Shown one piece after another: positions 1-8,113 of a stretch of DNA of 64,000 nucleotides. The stretch is from Cyclobacterium amurskyense. GTDB lineage: Bacteria; Bacteroidota; Bacteroidia; Cytophagales; Cyclobacteriaceae. The notes under the pieces are model-generated. The model saw only the letters and a program-made list of their open reading frames with translations. It did no database searches and was not told the DNA's origin. The DNA lies in the NCBI RefSeq assembly GCF_001050135.1, contig NZ_CP012040.1:1798001-1862000 (forward strand). The letters run 5' to 3'. The position numbers and the translations under genes are program-made. Position 1 is the first letter of the stretch, and every line of letters starts with the position of its first letter.

Positions 1-368
1 TTGTTAGTATCAGCTTTGACTATTTTGAATGTGATTCTTACATTTTTCTCAAGCTCTTTTGAAAATTTATCAATCAGGTTAATGTCTATCTTTTTTACAT
101 AGCCTGTTTTGAAAAAGTCAATTTTTCCTGATTTACTTTTCGACATTTTATTCATTGGTATATCGACCATAATCCATTCAGAATTTGAAGCATCATATTC
201 TGTGATAAGGAATACTTCATTCTCAATCATTGTATCAATAGGTGTCGAGGTTTCTACAGAGTCGATGTAAATTATCGCCTTTTCATTTGACGGAATGACT
301 TCCTCCTGTTTTTGAGCAAACACATTTTGAACTAAAAGAGCACATAAAATCAGGAAGTAATTTTTCAT
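1..368 (-). CDS. Secreted hypothetical protein, C-terminus beyond the window edge
   Basis: The frame starts at an ATG at 368 and runs off the left edge without a stop, giving at least 122 residues. The first 19 residues (MKNYFLILCALLVQNVFAQ) form a clear signal peptide with an A-Q cleavage context common in Bacteroidota. The rest is polar and lysine-rich and I do not recognise a family. It is the next gene in the cassette array, about 18 bases beyond the group II intron. With the intron removed the cassette would begin GTTGCCCATAA and then the start codon, so it has almost no leader. Function unknown; likely periplasmic or outer-membrane associated. Confidence 0.6.
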   Translation of the reverse strand, partial: MKNYFLILCALLVQNVFAQKQEEVIPSNEKAIIYIDSVETSTPIDTMIENEVFLITEYDASNSEWIMVDIPMNKMSKSKSGKIDFFKTGYVKKIDINLIDKFSKELEKNVRITFKIVKADTN

Positions 369-385
369 TTTTTTTAAATTATGGG

Positions 386-1185
386 GTAGAGTAGAGCCTG
401 ATAGTCCACTTTATAAATACCTATAAAGATAATAATAAGAAGCAAACTATCAGCGCCCCCTTCATCAAACCGTACCCTGTTAATTACAGGGCAGGCTATG
501 AAGTTTTCCCTCATACGGCTTACCGATAGCCTTCTTTATTTGCTTTTCACATGAATCTACCCAACATATGTATAATCCATGAGCTAAATGAATCACATCT
601 GCTTTCTCTTCATATTTGAACAAACAAATAGCGACATTTAGAATCAACTACCTATAAATTCAGCCGAATAGGACTAAGCCAGTACTGAAAGTATCGATTC
701 CATATTCGCTTCTCTAAAGTAGAGCCCCTTTCCTATTATGGTTTTTGTTCACACTGCAATCGTAGGTACTATGGGCTCCTCCGACTTCTCTTGTCCCCTT
801 GCTGAACTTCGCTATGCTTATATCAGCCCGTTTATGGTTGCCAACTTTTGAAACAAGAGACCTCCCACAGCCTGCCCCGACTTTTCAATCGAGGTTCCGT
901 AGTAGTCCATCTATAACCACGCCACCCCTATGACTCCGGTAGACCATTGCACTTCACATTGCTGTTAATCCATGCAACGTTCCAGGGTTTGAGACCGTCA
1001 AAACTCTCCCCATCTACAGATACACTTCTCGAAGCTACTATGGGTTCACCCTTATGCATTTTAGCTTGCACATTTGAGCATACCGAGCTTCAGCGAAACC
1101 CTCACGAGTGAAGCTCTTCAAAATGAAAAGCAAATTATTTAGGAGGGATTTACACCTACTGTATTACCACAGCTTGGTGGCACAC
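386..1185 (-). mobile_element. ORF-less group II intron inserted in an attC core
   Basis: On the minus strand the segment begins GTGTGCCACC and ends with a domain VI-like hairpin and CTCTAC. It carries a domain V-like stretch (about 466-521) with AGCCGTAT pairing with GTACGGTT. An internal fragment, read on the minus strand near 750-800, encodes SEEPIVPT, which resembles the N-terminal part of group II intron reverse transcriptases, but no long reading frame remains. The element is therefore a roughly 0.8-kb derivative that has lost its maturase. It lies exactly between GTTG and CCCAT of the cassette boundary at 1186-1189. Domain V is interrupted by a 25-bp hairpin insertion (475-499), so splicing is doubtful. 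End points are good to a few bases; intron class is not determined. Confidence 0.75.
475..499 (+). repeat. 25-bp hairpin mini-element inside intron domain V
   Basis: The stretch consists of an inverted repeat (CCCTGT, 5-base loop, ACAGGG) followed by CAGGCTAT. It splits the two strands of the group II intron domain V, which would otherwise pair as one short hairpin. A second unit with the same plan (CCCGT, loop, ACGGG, then ACAGGCTAT) occurs at 30345-30367 inside a MITE, where a sister MITE copy lacks it. The two sites together suggest a tiny insertable element. Confidence 0.55.
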
Positions 1186-1315
1186 CAACGGTCTAGTATA
1201 AGAATAGTAGCGGATTTTCACGCACTAACTTTTCGATTAAACACAGACCTTTTTTATATTTACTTACTTTGGTTTTAGCGATTAAACCGTTATTATTTTT
1301 ATAATTGTTGTAGCC
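1186..1315 (-). other. attC-like recombination site 1 (intron-invaded)
   Basis: This is the 3' site of the serine-hydrolase cassette. The box GGCTACAAC (minus strand, 1307-1315) is the reverse complement of the first bases of its own cassette (GTTGTAGCC at 2465-2473). The inner arms pair imperfectly (CCGTTATTATT against CCGCTACTATT). The right core GTTG at 1186-1189 is followed directly by the group II intron. Confidence 0.65.
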
Positions 1316-1328
1316 AGTTTTTCTATAT

Positions 1329-2438
1329 TTATTCTCTTAAATAATCAAATAGGTTTTCTCCAAGTTCTATTCCATATTCAGAATTCGTAAAAACAACGAA
1401 ACCCCAATCTTTTTCTGTATTTATTAAATACCAACAAGTAAATCCATCATTACTTCCGCTATGATAATAGGTGTTTTCGGGTTTTGTGCTATCAGAAGCG
1501 AATCCCAATGAATAAAAATATGTTATTCCGTTTTCAGCAGTAATTGTTGAATGTGGTTTAAAAAGTTCATCGTAACTACTTTTACTTAACTGTTCTTTAT
1601 TCATCACAGCTATCATCCATTTTGAAAAATCAATTGGCTCTGTATGAATTGATGAAGCTGAAACAAAATTTCCTTTATCTTTTTTGTACCAATAATTCTT
1701 TTTCAAATCAATCCAATTATTATTCTTATCATATGGTTCTGCTTTTTTTTGTTCCAAATTTTCATTAGGAATAAATGAAGAATGTTCCATCTTTAGGGGT
1801 TTAGCAACCTTATGCTGAAATTTATTTTCTAAGTCAGTCCAATTTCCTCCATCAATTTCTTTCAAGACCAGAGCTAAATACTGATAACCTTCTCCAGAAT
1901 ATTCAAAATTAGTTCCCGGTTCAAACTTAATTTTTAATTTATTGTCTGGTTCGTTTTCTCTCCAATTTGGAAATCCAGAACGATGACTTAAAACCATTCG
2001 TGCAGTTATTTTTTTATACCTTTCATCATAAGCAATATCAGGATATTCTAAATATTTAAATAAAGGTTTGTCTAAATTTAATTTGCCTTCTTCAACATAT
2101 TTCATTACAAAAAAAGAGAATACAGATTTTGATATAGAGGCACCTTCAAATATTGTATTTTCGGTAACTTTTAATTTTTTTTCAAAGTTGGCATACCCAT
2201 AAGTTTGATGATGAACTACCTTTCCTTTATTGATAATAGCTAATGATGCTCCAGGAATTTTCAACTCCTCCATTTTTGTCTTGACATACGCATCTATTGA
2301 ATCGTTAGAAATAATTATGCCTTGAAAATTTTCTATTTCTACTTTCTGTACAGACGAACAACTGGTAAGATGAATTAGAGTAAATACAAAAAATAGTAAA
2401 CGAATTTTTCTGTATTCTAACATAATAAGGGTTTTCAT
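1329..2438 (-). CDS. Serine hydrolase (class C beta-lactamase/PBP-like) lipoprotein
   Basis: The 369-residue protein belongs to the beta-lactamase-related serine hydrolases, which act on amide or ester bonds of peptides, cell-wall precursors or small esters. It starts with a lipoprotein signal (hydrophobic stretch then LIHLTSC), so it should be anchored to a membrane and face the periplasm or the outside. The SxxK motif is seen as SISK near residue 101, the second motif as YSG within EYSGEGY, and the third as HSG within YYHSGSNDG. A TTG twelve bases upstream extends the frame, but ATG at 2438, or the ATG at 2423 giving MLEYRKIR, is more likely. It is a single-gene integron cassette with attC-like sites on both sides. 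Substrate cannot be told from sequence. Confidence 0.85.
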   Translation of the reverse strand: MKTLIMLEYRKIRLLFFVFTLIHLTSCSSVQKVEIENFQGIIISNDSIDAYVKTKMEELKIPGASLAIINKGKVVHHQTYGYANFEKKLKVTENTIFEGASISKSVFSFFVMKYVEEGKLNLDKPLFKYLEYPDIAYDERYKKITARMVLSHRSGFPNWRENEPDNKLKIKFEPGTNFEYSGEGYQYLALVLKEIDGGNWTDLENKFQHKVAKPLKMEHSSFIPNENLEQKKAEPYDKNNNWIDLKKNYWYKKDKGNFVSASSIHTEPIDFSKWMIAVMNKEQLSKSSYDELFKPHSTITAENGITYFYSLGFASDSTKPENTYYHSGSNDGFTCWYLINTEKDWGFVVFTNSEYGIELGENLFDYLRE

Positions 2439-2464
2439 TTTTAAACTCAATCTTTTTTTAAATT

Positions 2465-2555
2465 GGCTACAACAATAGGGTATCTACTGTTTGAAGAAGA
2501 CAATATAAGGACTAGTAACGCTTATTCAAATTGATAGATACCTACTGTTGTATTG
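2465..2555 (-). other. attC-like recombination site 2
   Basis: This is the 3' site of the ORF-less cassette copy 1. Outer boxes are CAATACAAC (minus strand, 2547-2555) and GTTGTAGCC (2465-2473); the inner arms AGTAGGTATCTA and TAGATACCCTA pair. The left box complements the start of its own cassette, GTTGTATTG at 2964-2972. A site with the same left half occurs at 7606-7697. Confidence 0.75.
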
Positions 2556-2972
2556 AGTTTTTCTTTGCCTTTGTAAAAACAGACGCTTCTCCTCCCGCTC
2601 CTGCGGGCATCTCTAAAGAAAAACGGAGTTGGACAAACTTTACCTATTTACCTGTTATCTATCAGGGTTTTATTTCCAGTTATGGATTTTTATGCTTGTA
2701 TAAGAACCGTTGCTGGAAAGTTAGCAAACAAGCCAACTCCTCCATTGTAATTGTTTTTGATTTTTACCCCTTATCCCTTGACTTTCTGAAGGATAAGGGC
2801 TAACTTCAATCAAGTATTTGAGACGTTCTCGACACGTCTACAAGTGATCACCACTTGCACGGTCTCACCGCAAAGACTTGAAAGCCGGCTTACCGCCTTC
2901 AAAACAATTACAATTCCTCTCCCGCTAAAAACCCTGTAGATTAACCTAAAAGTTTGTCAAATTCAATACAAC
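2469..2972. repeat. ORF-less gene cassette, copy 1 of a 0.5-kb direct repeat
   Basis: About 504 bp, bounded by ACAAC at both ends, nearly identical to 7611-8113 apart from scattered substitutions, one indel and a short diverged block near 2641-2656. Its attC-like site lies at the low-coordinate end, so it is a cassette in the same orientation as the others, but the minus strand has no credible gene. A 90-residue frame on the plus strand accumulates amino-acid-changing differences between the copies and looks non-coding. The minus strand can form several hairpins, for example AGACGT/ACGTCT, CAAGTG/CACTTG and CCCTTATCC/GGATAAGGG. It could be a structured RNA or regulatory cassette; no function is known. 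Confidence 0.75.
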
Positions 2973-3098
2973 GGCCCTGGCTATGGCAAGTGCGGGATTT
3001 TGAAACCGAATCTTTGTCCGCCAGACCAAAAGTTGTTTAGTTGTAACATCTTCATTTTTAATCAGTCAGCCCGCATTTGCTATAGCCGATGTTGTGCG
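2964..3098 (-). other. attC-like recombination site 3
   Basis: This is the 3' site of the cassette at about 2970-3751. Its arms GGCTATAGCAAATGCGGG and CCCGCACTTGCCATAGCC pair along almost their whole length. The left box CGCACAAC (3091-3098) is the exact complement of the start of its own cassette, GTTGTGCG at 3744-3751. The spacer between the arms is long, about 80 bases. Confidence 0.75.
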
Positions 3099-3724
3099 TT
3101 CGTACTTTTTATTTTTTCATTCCAATTGTCCTGATTCCAAGCTTCAATCCAATTGTCAGTTTCTTTTGTTCTAAAATTTTTCGGTTTTTCTCCGTAAAGT
3201 TCTTTCAGTTTTTTAGGGATTAGTGCATAATCAAAGTTCCAAAGTTTATTTTGGTCAGATACTCTAATTCCGTCAAAATCTTCTCCATCTTGAGCTTCGT
3301 CAGTAAAATAAACTCCCGTTTGGTTAAATTCAGTTGCCATTTCTTTCACGAGCTTTTTTACAAATCTGAAGGTCAATTCCTTATAATTTCCGTTTTGAAA
3401 ATCACGTATTGTTCCTGTTTCTATCAGCAAATCGAAAGAAATCCAATTATTTTCAAAAGTTTTGTCAATCGCAGGCGTCCAAGCAAGTAAATTCGGTCGT
3501 ACCTTAATTTCCGAAAAATCAGTTTTACGAAATCCGAAGTCAGAGTTTGAAAGGTAAACGAATCCGTTATCTTCTACTTTCCATTCTAATAAATCAAATT
3601 GTTTTTCAATTTCCGAATCCCATACTCCAATTCGTTCCAAAACTTTAGCGAATTTTTTGATTGATGGTTTTATGTCATTACCATTTAATTTTTCATATGT
3701 CTGTATGTTGCTTAATTCTGGCAT
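3080..3724 (-). CDS. Hypothetical cassette protein, 214 residues
   Basis: I do not recognise a family. The protein is soluble, rich in charged and aromatic residues (many W, F and N), with no signal peptide or membrane segment, so it is probably cytoplasmic. The frame can be extended upstream to a GTG at 3748, but that codon lies in the attC core of the neighbouring cassette; ATG at 3724 gives MPELSNIQTY and fits the cassette boundary. The stop codon lies within the attC palindrome that ends the cassette, a common layout. The single gene, strand and flanking sites mark it as one mobile cassette. Poorly characterised proteins are the rule in such arrays. Confidence 0.65.
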   Translation of the reverse strand: MPELSNIQTYEKLNGNDIKPSIKKFAKVLERIGVWDSEIEKQFDLLEWKVEDNGFVYLSNSDFGFRKTDFSEIKVRPNLLAWTPAIDKTFENNWISFDLLIETGTIRDFQNGNYKELTFRFVKKLVKEMATEFNQTGVYFTDEAQDGEDFDGIRVSDQNKLWNFDYALIPKKLKELYGEKPKNFRTKETDNWIEAWNQDNWNEKIKSTNAQHRL

Positions 3725-3741
3725 TACGTTTTTTTCAGTAT

Positions 3742-3878
3742 GACGCACAACGTTTTGGGTATGTAACGAATGGCTTGTCGGAGCGAATATCTGTCACCCG
3801 TTGCATAAAAACGAAATGCGAGCTGTAAATGAGCGTAAACCACTAGCTGCCATTTGTTATATACCTTTTGTTGCCACC
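3742..3878 (-). other. attC-like recombination site 4
   Basis: This is the 3' site of the cassette with the TPR-like secreted protein. Arms GGTATATAACAAATGGC and GCCATTCGTTACATACC pair with few mismatches around a long spacer. The left box GGTGGCAAC (3870-3878) is the exact complement of its own cassette start, GTTGCCACC at 4731-4739. The right core is GTTGTGCGTC, the start of the next cassette. Confidence 0.8.
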
Positions 3879-3883
3879 AGTTA

Positions 3884-4726
3884 TTATTTTGTTTTTTCTG
3901 TCAAATATTGATAGAAGAATGAATTTCTTAAATATGCTTTACAATCTTCATCGGTTTCAATATCTGAGTACAAGTTTATTTCATATTCAATTTCGAGAAT
4001 TTTTAAATTAATGATGCCTCTCTCTTTTTCAAAAGATAGATTTTCAATACCGTTATCAATATCCAATTTCAGTTTTTCTAAATCATCAAATTCTGAACAT
4101 ATAGTTTCTGCCAATTCGTTTTCATCATTGCTTGTTGAAACTGTTGCCCAGCTCGGATACATAGATTTATAGTCATATTCTAAAGCTCGTTCAATCAATT
4201 TAGATACGGCATTCTTATTTTGTCCTAAATCGTTCAAAAATCTGTATTTCCAAAATGCCAAGTCGACTTTTTGGTAAATAAAAGAAGTCAGAGAAGTGGT
4301 TTCAAATGTAATTTCGTTATCTGCTTTTTCGACATAACTCAAACCTTTTTCAAATTCGCCTTTCTTGCCGTAGTAACTTGCTAATCTCATAGTAGCGTGA
4401 TACCGATAGTTTTTATAAGGTTTTCCAATTTCGAAATTCTCATCTCTATCATTTAAGTCAGAATTCATGATTTTTTCATAGTATTTCAAAATACTCTCTT
4501 CATCGTCATTTTGAATATAGTAATATAGAATATTCCCAAGTGTTGTTCCGTAAGTTGATGATGGCTTGTCCGCTTTTTCTTCAATCTTTTTCCAGACTTT
4601 CAGAGCTTTCTTTTCTTTTCCATTTTGATATAATTCTATTCCTTCACCAATTTTTTCGTCAAGGTTTTTTTGAGCGAAAACTTGATTTGAAGACAGAATT
4701 AACATTAATAGCAGTATTATTCTCAT
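3884..4726 (-). CDS. Secreted TPR-like hypothetical protein
   Basis: The 280-residue protein begins with a signal peptide (MRIILLLMLILSSNQVFAQ) and is otherwise helical and charged. Segments such as GIELYQNGKEKKALKVWKKI and YGKKGEFEKGLSYVEKA look like degenerate tetratricopeptide repeats, so a protein-binding periplasmic role is plausible. An ATG twelve bases upstream (4738) adds MPPI; the ATG at 4726 gives the cleaner signal sequence. The gene fills one integron cassette, starting only a few bases inside the core GTTGCCACC. I know of no specific function. Confidence 0.65.
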   Translation of the reverse strand: MRIILLLMLILSSNQVFAQKNLDEKIGEGIELYQNGKEKKALKVWKKIEEKADKPSSTYGTTLGNILYYYIQNDDEESILKYYEKIMNSDLNDRDENFEIGKPYKNYRYHATMRLASYYGKKGEFEKGLSYVEKADNEITFETTSLTSFIYQKVDLAFWKYRFLNDLGQNKNAVSKLIERALEYDYKSMYPSWATVSTSNDENELAETICSEFDDLEKLKLDIDNGIENLSFEKERGIINLKILEIEYEINLYSDIETDEDCKAYLRNSFFYQYLTEKTK

Positions 4727-4730
4727 AATT

Positions 4731-4802
4731 GGTGGCAACGTTTAGTGTATGGTGTCGTGGCTGACGATAGGAAGCCATGCACTATACACCGTGTTGTGCT
4801 TT
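4731..4802 (-). other. attC-like recombination site 5
   Basis: A compact site of about 72 bases at the 3' end of the two-gene PHP-ATPase cassette. Arms GGTGTATAGTGCATGGCTTCC and AGCCACGACACCATACAC pair imperfectly. The left box AAAGCACAAC (4793-4802) complements its own cassette start GTTGTGCTTC at 7606-7615, and the right core GTTGCCACC starts the next cassette. Confidence 0.8.
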
Positions 4803-4825
4803 CGTGTTTTTACTTTCCTCTATAT

Positions 4826-5176
4826 CTAAAAAGGCAAATCATCATCTTCAGGTTCGTTTTCTTCTAATTTTTTAATCTGATCTTCGTCTTTAACTTGAAC
4901 CTCCAAGTTTTCTAAGGATAGGTTGAACTGTTCATATATTTCTTCGATTGTTTCTTTAATTAGACCAAGTTTCTCAACATTAACTTCTTCACTAAAATCC
5001 TCAAATGAAGATTGAAGTTCTGTGTTTTTTGGAATAACCTGAATCAAGTAATCAATTACGGGTTTAAAGTTTACATCATTTAAAATAGGTACGGTTATTT
5101 TTCTAGTATCAATAGGTTCTCCAGAAAACTCAATTTCTAGATTATCACCAGCGAATTGATTCTTTACACTTATCAT
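4826..5176 (-). CDS. Small acidic protein coupled to the PHP-ATPase
   Basis: A 116-residue soluble protein with a strongly acidic tail (ENEPEDDDLPF) and no recognised family. Its ATG overlaps the TGA of the PHP-ATPase gene by four bases (ATGA at 5173-5176), so the two are translationally coupled and travel in one cassette. The C-terminal DDDLPF motif resembles the acidic tip (DDDIPF) with which single-stranded-DNA-binding protein recruits partners. That likeness is an inference from a few residues only. It may be an antitoxin-like or adaptor partner of the ATPase. Codon use looks like that of the rest of the array. Confidence 0.6.
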   Translation of the reverse strand: MISVKNQFAGDNLEIEFSGEPIDTRKITVPILNDVNFKPVIDYLIQVIPKNTELQSSFEDFSEEVNVEKLGLIKETIEEIYEQFNLSLENLEVQVKDEDQIKKLEENEPEDDDLPF

Positions 5177-7551
5177 GAGTTAAGTAATTTTTTTACGTTG
5201 TACTTTCTAGAGCGCATATTAAAGATTGACTTTCCCCCATCGAGGTTATCAATTATTTGCTTCTGATATTTCTTTTTCTCCAAGACCAATTGTTTGTACG
5301 AAATTTGGCCTTTATCATTTTCAGCAAGTATTATACTCTCAGCATCTCCATAAACAACTATTGAAGGATTATGCGTTACCAAAATAATCTGCTTAGTAAA
5401 TTTATACTCCCTAAGTAGATTGATAAGGTCTTCATTTTTAAAAGTATTACCCAGATTGTCCTCAGGTTGATCTATCATAACAAGTTTGCATTTGTCCTGT
5501 TGTAAAATTGTTTTTAAATACATTTCGGAATTAAATCCTGGTGATTTGTTTTTGGAATTGCCATTTCCTTTATAGTCTAAATATGTATTAGGAGAATCAA
5601 ATTTGTTCAAAATGCCCTCAGATTCTCTTTTGAGTTTCTGAATTAGTCGTTGGTCTGTATATTTTGGGTAATCTTTTAGGTTGCTATTGTTCACTACCAA
5701 AGTCAGATAATTCTCATAAACTGTTTTATCTAAATTGCCGAAATTTATACAATTGATGACGGCCTCTTTTAAGTGAGTGTCATTTTCGATTTCTAGGACC
5801 AATGTGACAGTTTCTCCCACATGGATTTCTTCCTTCTCTTCACACTTATAGTCTTCAATCGTATTACAGGAACTATTAAAATCCATTGCCTCTTTAAATA
5901 AAGAGGAGCACGTAGTAGTTAAGGTGTTTTTTCTCTTAAACGCTTCCTTTTTTGCTCTGGAAGAAGATTCTAATGTGCTGTTTTTTTCTTCTATTATTCG
6001 GTCAACATTTTCAATGAAATTTTCGATTGATTCCTGTACCAATTTTTTTCTACGAATTAATTGCTGCTTCTGTTGTATCAGTTTTTTGAACTGTTCAATT
6101 GTTTTAATTTCAACTTCAGTTATCTCGAATATTTCATCAGATGAGAATCCATTTATATTAATAGATATGTCGCTAAGCAGTTTTTCTTTTTCTTCAAATT
6201 TTATTAATGTATTCGATGATTTGAATTCGTTAAAGTGATATTTGTCATTAAGCATGTTGTCAAAATCACCTTCATAAATAATGAAGTCTTTATGATAAAC
6301 AGAATTAAATCGATCGAATCTATTTTTGAAAGACTCAAGTTCTGTTATTAAACCCATCTTTTGATTTTGAAGTTTTTCTTTAGCATTCAGAAGTTCTTCC
6401 TCCTTTCCTGAATCGTTAACCAATTCTTTTAAATCTCCTTTTTCAAAATATTTGACAATATCTCCTTGATTGATATATATAACTTCATCACCATTAAATG
6501 GAAGAGTTTGCTGGGGTATATGACCGTTGGAAGGTTTAATTAATACACTGTTATTGTCTTTTCTGTACTTTTCGAAACCATGTTTATTGTTTTCTATCTT
6601 TGACCCTAAGAGGTTAAATAATAGGCTTTTTCCAGAAGAGGCACCACCAATAATTACATTTAGGTTAGGACTGAATTCTAATTCTATATCATCTACTGTT
6701 TCAATACCTTTGATTGCTATAGTTGCGATATGTTTCTTAACATTTTTCAGTAAGTCAACATCTTGTTGCTTTCTTATTCGGGATTGAGGGTCAATGAAAG
6801 CAAATCTTAAGGTTTCAAATGTTGGCTCTCCCTTTAAACAATAAAATTCGTGAGGAGCACCATTTTTAGGTGTTGGATATATATCACAATTATGATTATC
6901 GGAAAAATTAATAAAAGCCTCATCTTGTTTATTTCGAAAATCTGGGTCTTTTAATTTATCAAACTCGGCTTGGTGTCTAAGCCTGTGCTTTTCTTTTACT
7001 TTCTCATGAGCACATTCCATCAACAAAACCATTTCTTGTGCTTTTTTAATGTCTGTTCCCTTATAAGCATCTACTATATTTTTATGGCCACCAGCATGAG
7101 GGATGTAGAAAAAATGATATGGGTGAAATAGCTCGAAAACTTCATCTTCGGTTAAGCACCTTTCTTTTGTATCGATGTTTTTGTCGGTGAAATGTTGCTC
7201 TATTATTTGAGATAATTCATGAGCCTTCTCAGTTGTATTTTCATCAAAGATTAAAAGTGTATGGTAGGTAAGAAAGGTGCTGTCGTCTTGTCTAACTTTG
7301 ATATCAAATTCACATCCAATCAATAAAATCGGGTCTTCTTCTACTAGTGCATCATAGTAACTTTCGTAAGCTGAAGTATTAATTATGTTATGGTCAGTCA
7401 GAGAAAATAGTCTAACATCATTTTCGAGCAGTTTGGTTTTTAGGGTGTTAATATTAAACTGGCCATCATAATCATTCTGCTTAGTCCTATTGCTAAAATC
7501 AGTATGTATATGTAAGTCTACTTTAAACCAATCCGAATAGATCCTACTCAT
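5173..7551 (-). CDS. PHP-domain and ABC/SMC-type ATPase protein, defence candidate
   Basis: The 792-residue protein joins an N-terminal PHP phosphoesterase domain to a C-terminal ABC/SMC-like ATPase. PHP metal ligands are visible as HIH in VDLHIHTDFS, then SLTDHN, CEFD, PHAGGH and SDNHN. The ATPase half has a Walker A GGASSGKS near residue 310, a coiled-coil-rich middle, an ABC-type Walker B region LVMIDQPEDNLGN and an H-loop LVTHNP. This layout matches PHP-ATPases annotated as TrlF-like and resembles the anti-phage protein family called Ppl; nuclease or phosphatase activity gated by ATP is plausible but not shown here. It is the first gene of a two-gene integron cassette with the acidic protein downstream. 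ATG at 7551 lies about 60 bases inside the cassette. Confidence 0.75.
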   Translation of the reverse strand: MSRIYSDWFKVDLHIHTDFSNRTKQNDYDGQFNINTLKTKLLENDVRLFSLTDHNIINTSAYESYYDALVEEDPILLIGCEFDIKVRQDDSTFLTYHTLLIFDENTTEKAHELSQIIEQHFTDKNIDTKERCLTEDEVFELFHPYHFFYIPHAGGHKNIVDAYKGTDIKKAQEMVLLMECAHEKVKEKHRLRHQAEFDKLKDPDFRNKQDEAFINFSDNHNCDIYPTPKNGAPHEFYCLKGEPTFETLRFAFIDPQSRIRKQQDVDLLKNVKKHIATIAIKGIETVDDIELEFSPNLNVIIGGASSGKSLLFNLLGSKIENNKHGFEKYRKDNNSVLIKPSNGHIPQQTLPFNGDEVIYINQGDIVKYFEKGDLKELVNDSGKEEELLNAKEKLQNQKMGLITELESFKNRFDRFNSVYHKDFIIYEGDFDNMLNDKYHFNEFKSSNTLIKFEEKEKLLSDISININGFSSDEIFEITEVEIKTIEQFKKLIQQKQQLIRRKKLVQESIENFIENVDRIIEEKNSTLESSSRAKKEAFKRKNTLTTTCSSLFKEAMDFNSSCNTIEDYKCEEKEEIHVGETVTLVLEIENDTHLKEAVINCINFGNLDKTVYENYLTLVVNNSNLKDYPKYTDQRLIQKLKRESEGILNKFDSPNTYLDYKGNGNSKNKSPGFNSEMYLKTILQQDKCKLVMIDQPEDNLGNTFKNEDLINLLREYKFTKQIILVTHNPSIVVYGDAESIILAENDKGQISYKQLVLEKKKYQKQIIDNLDGGKSIFNMRSRKYNVKKLLNS

Positions 7552-7605
7552 ATTTCATTCGTTATTTTGTCTTTACTGATCAATGTCCCTTTACCGTACC
7601 CGCAT

Positions 7606-7697
7606 GAAGCACAACAATAGGGTATCTACTGTTTGAAGAAGACAATATAAGGACTAGTTACGCTTATTCAAATTGATAGATACCTACTGTTGTATTG
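7606..7697 (-). other. attC-like recombination site 6
   Basis: This is the 3' site of the second ORF-less cassette. The left box CAATACAAC (7689-7697) complements the cassette start at 8105-8113, and the right core GTTGTGCTTC begins the PHP-ATPase cassette. Except for the right core, the site is nearly the same as that at 2465-2555, as expected for two copies of one cassette inserted at different places. Confidence 0.75.
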
Positions 7698-8113
7698 AGT
7701 TTTTCTTTGCCTTTGTAAAAACAGACGCTTCTCCTCCCGCTCCTGCGGGCATCTCTAAAGAAAAACGGAGTTGGACAAACTTTCCCGCTCAAATTATTAT
7801 CTATCAGGGTTTTATTTCCAGTTATGGCTTTTTATGCTTGGATAAGAACCGTTGCTGGAAAGTTAGCAAACAAGCCAACTACTCCATTGTAATTGTTTTT
7901 GATTTTTACCCCTTATTCCTTGACTTTCTGAAGGATAAGGGCTAACTTCAATCAAGTCTTTGAGACGTTCTCGACACGTCTACAAGTGATCACCACTTGC
8001 ACGGTCTCACCGCAAGACTTGAAAGCCGGCTTACCGCCTTCAAAACAATTACAATTCCTCTCCCGCTAAAAACCCTGTAGATTAACCTAAAAGTTTGTCA
8101 AATTCAATACAAC
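7611..8113. repeat. ORF-less gene cassette, copy 2 of a 0.5-kb direct repeat
   Basis: The second copy of the 0.5-kb cassette, in the same orientation as copy 1 and about 5.1 kb away. Ends are again ACAAC. Differences from copy 1 are scattered single bases plus a short diverged block near 7783-7798, and one arm of the CCCTTATCC hairpin carries a mismatch here. The copy is the first cassette at the high-coordinate end of the array, next to the attI-like stretch at 8109-8165. Confidence 0.75.

Noticed and set aside
2531..2803. 90-residue plus-strand frame, with a near-copy at 7673-7945
   Set aside because: Lies in the ORF-less cassette on the strand opposite to the array genes and across an attC site; differences between copies are mostly amino-acid-changing and the protein resembles nothing.
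2469..8113. Composite transposon made by two direct 0.5-kb repeats
   Set aside because: The repeats have no transposase or terminal inverted repeats; their ends coincide with attC cores, which fits two copies of one cassette.
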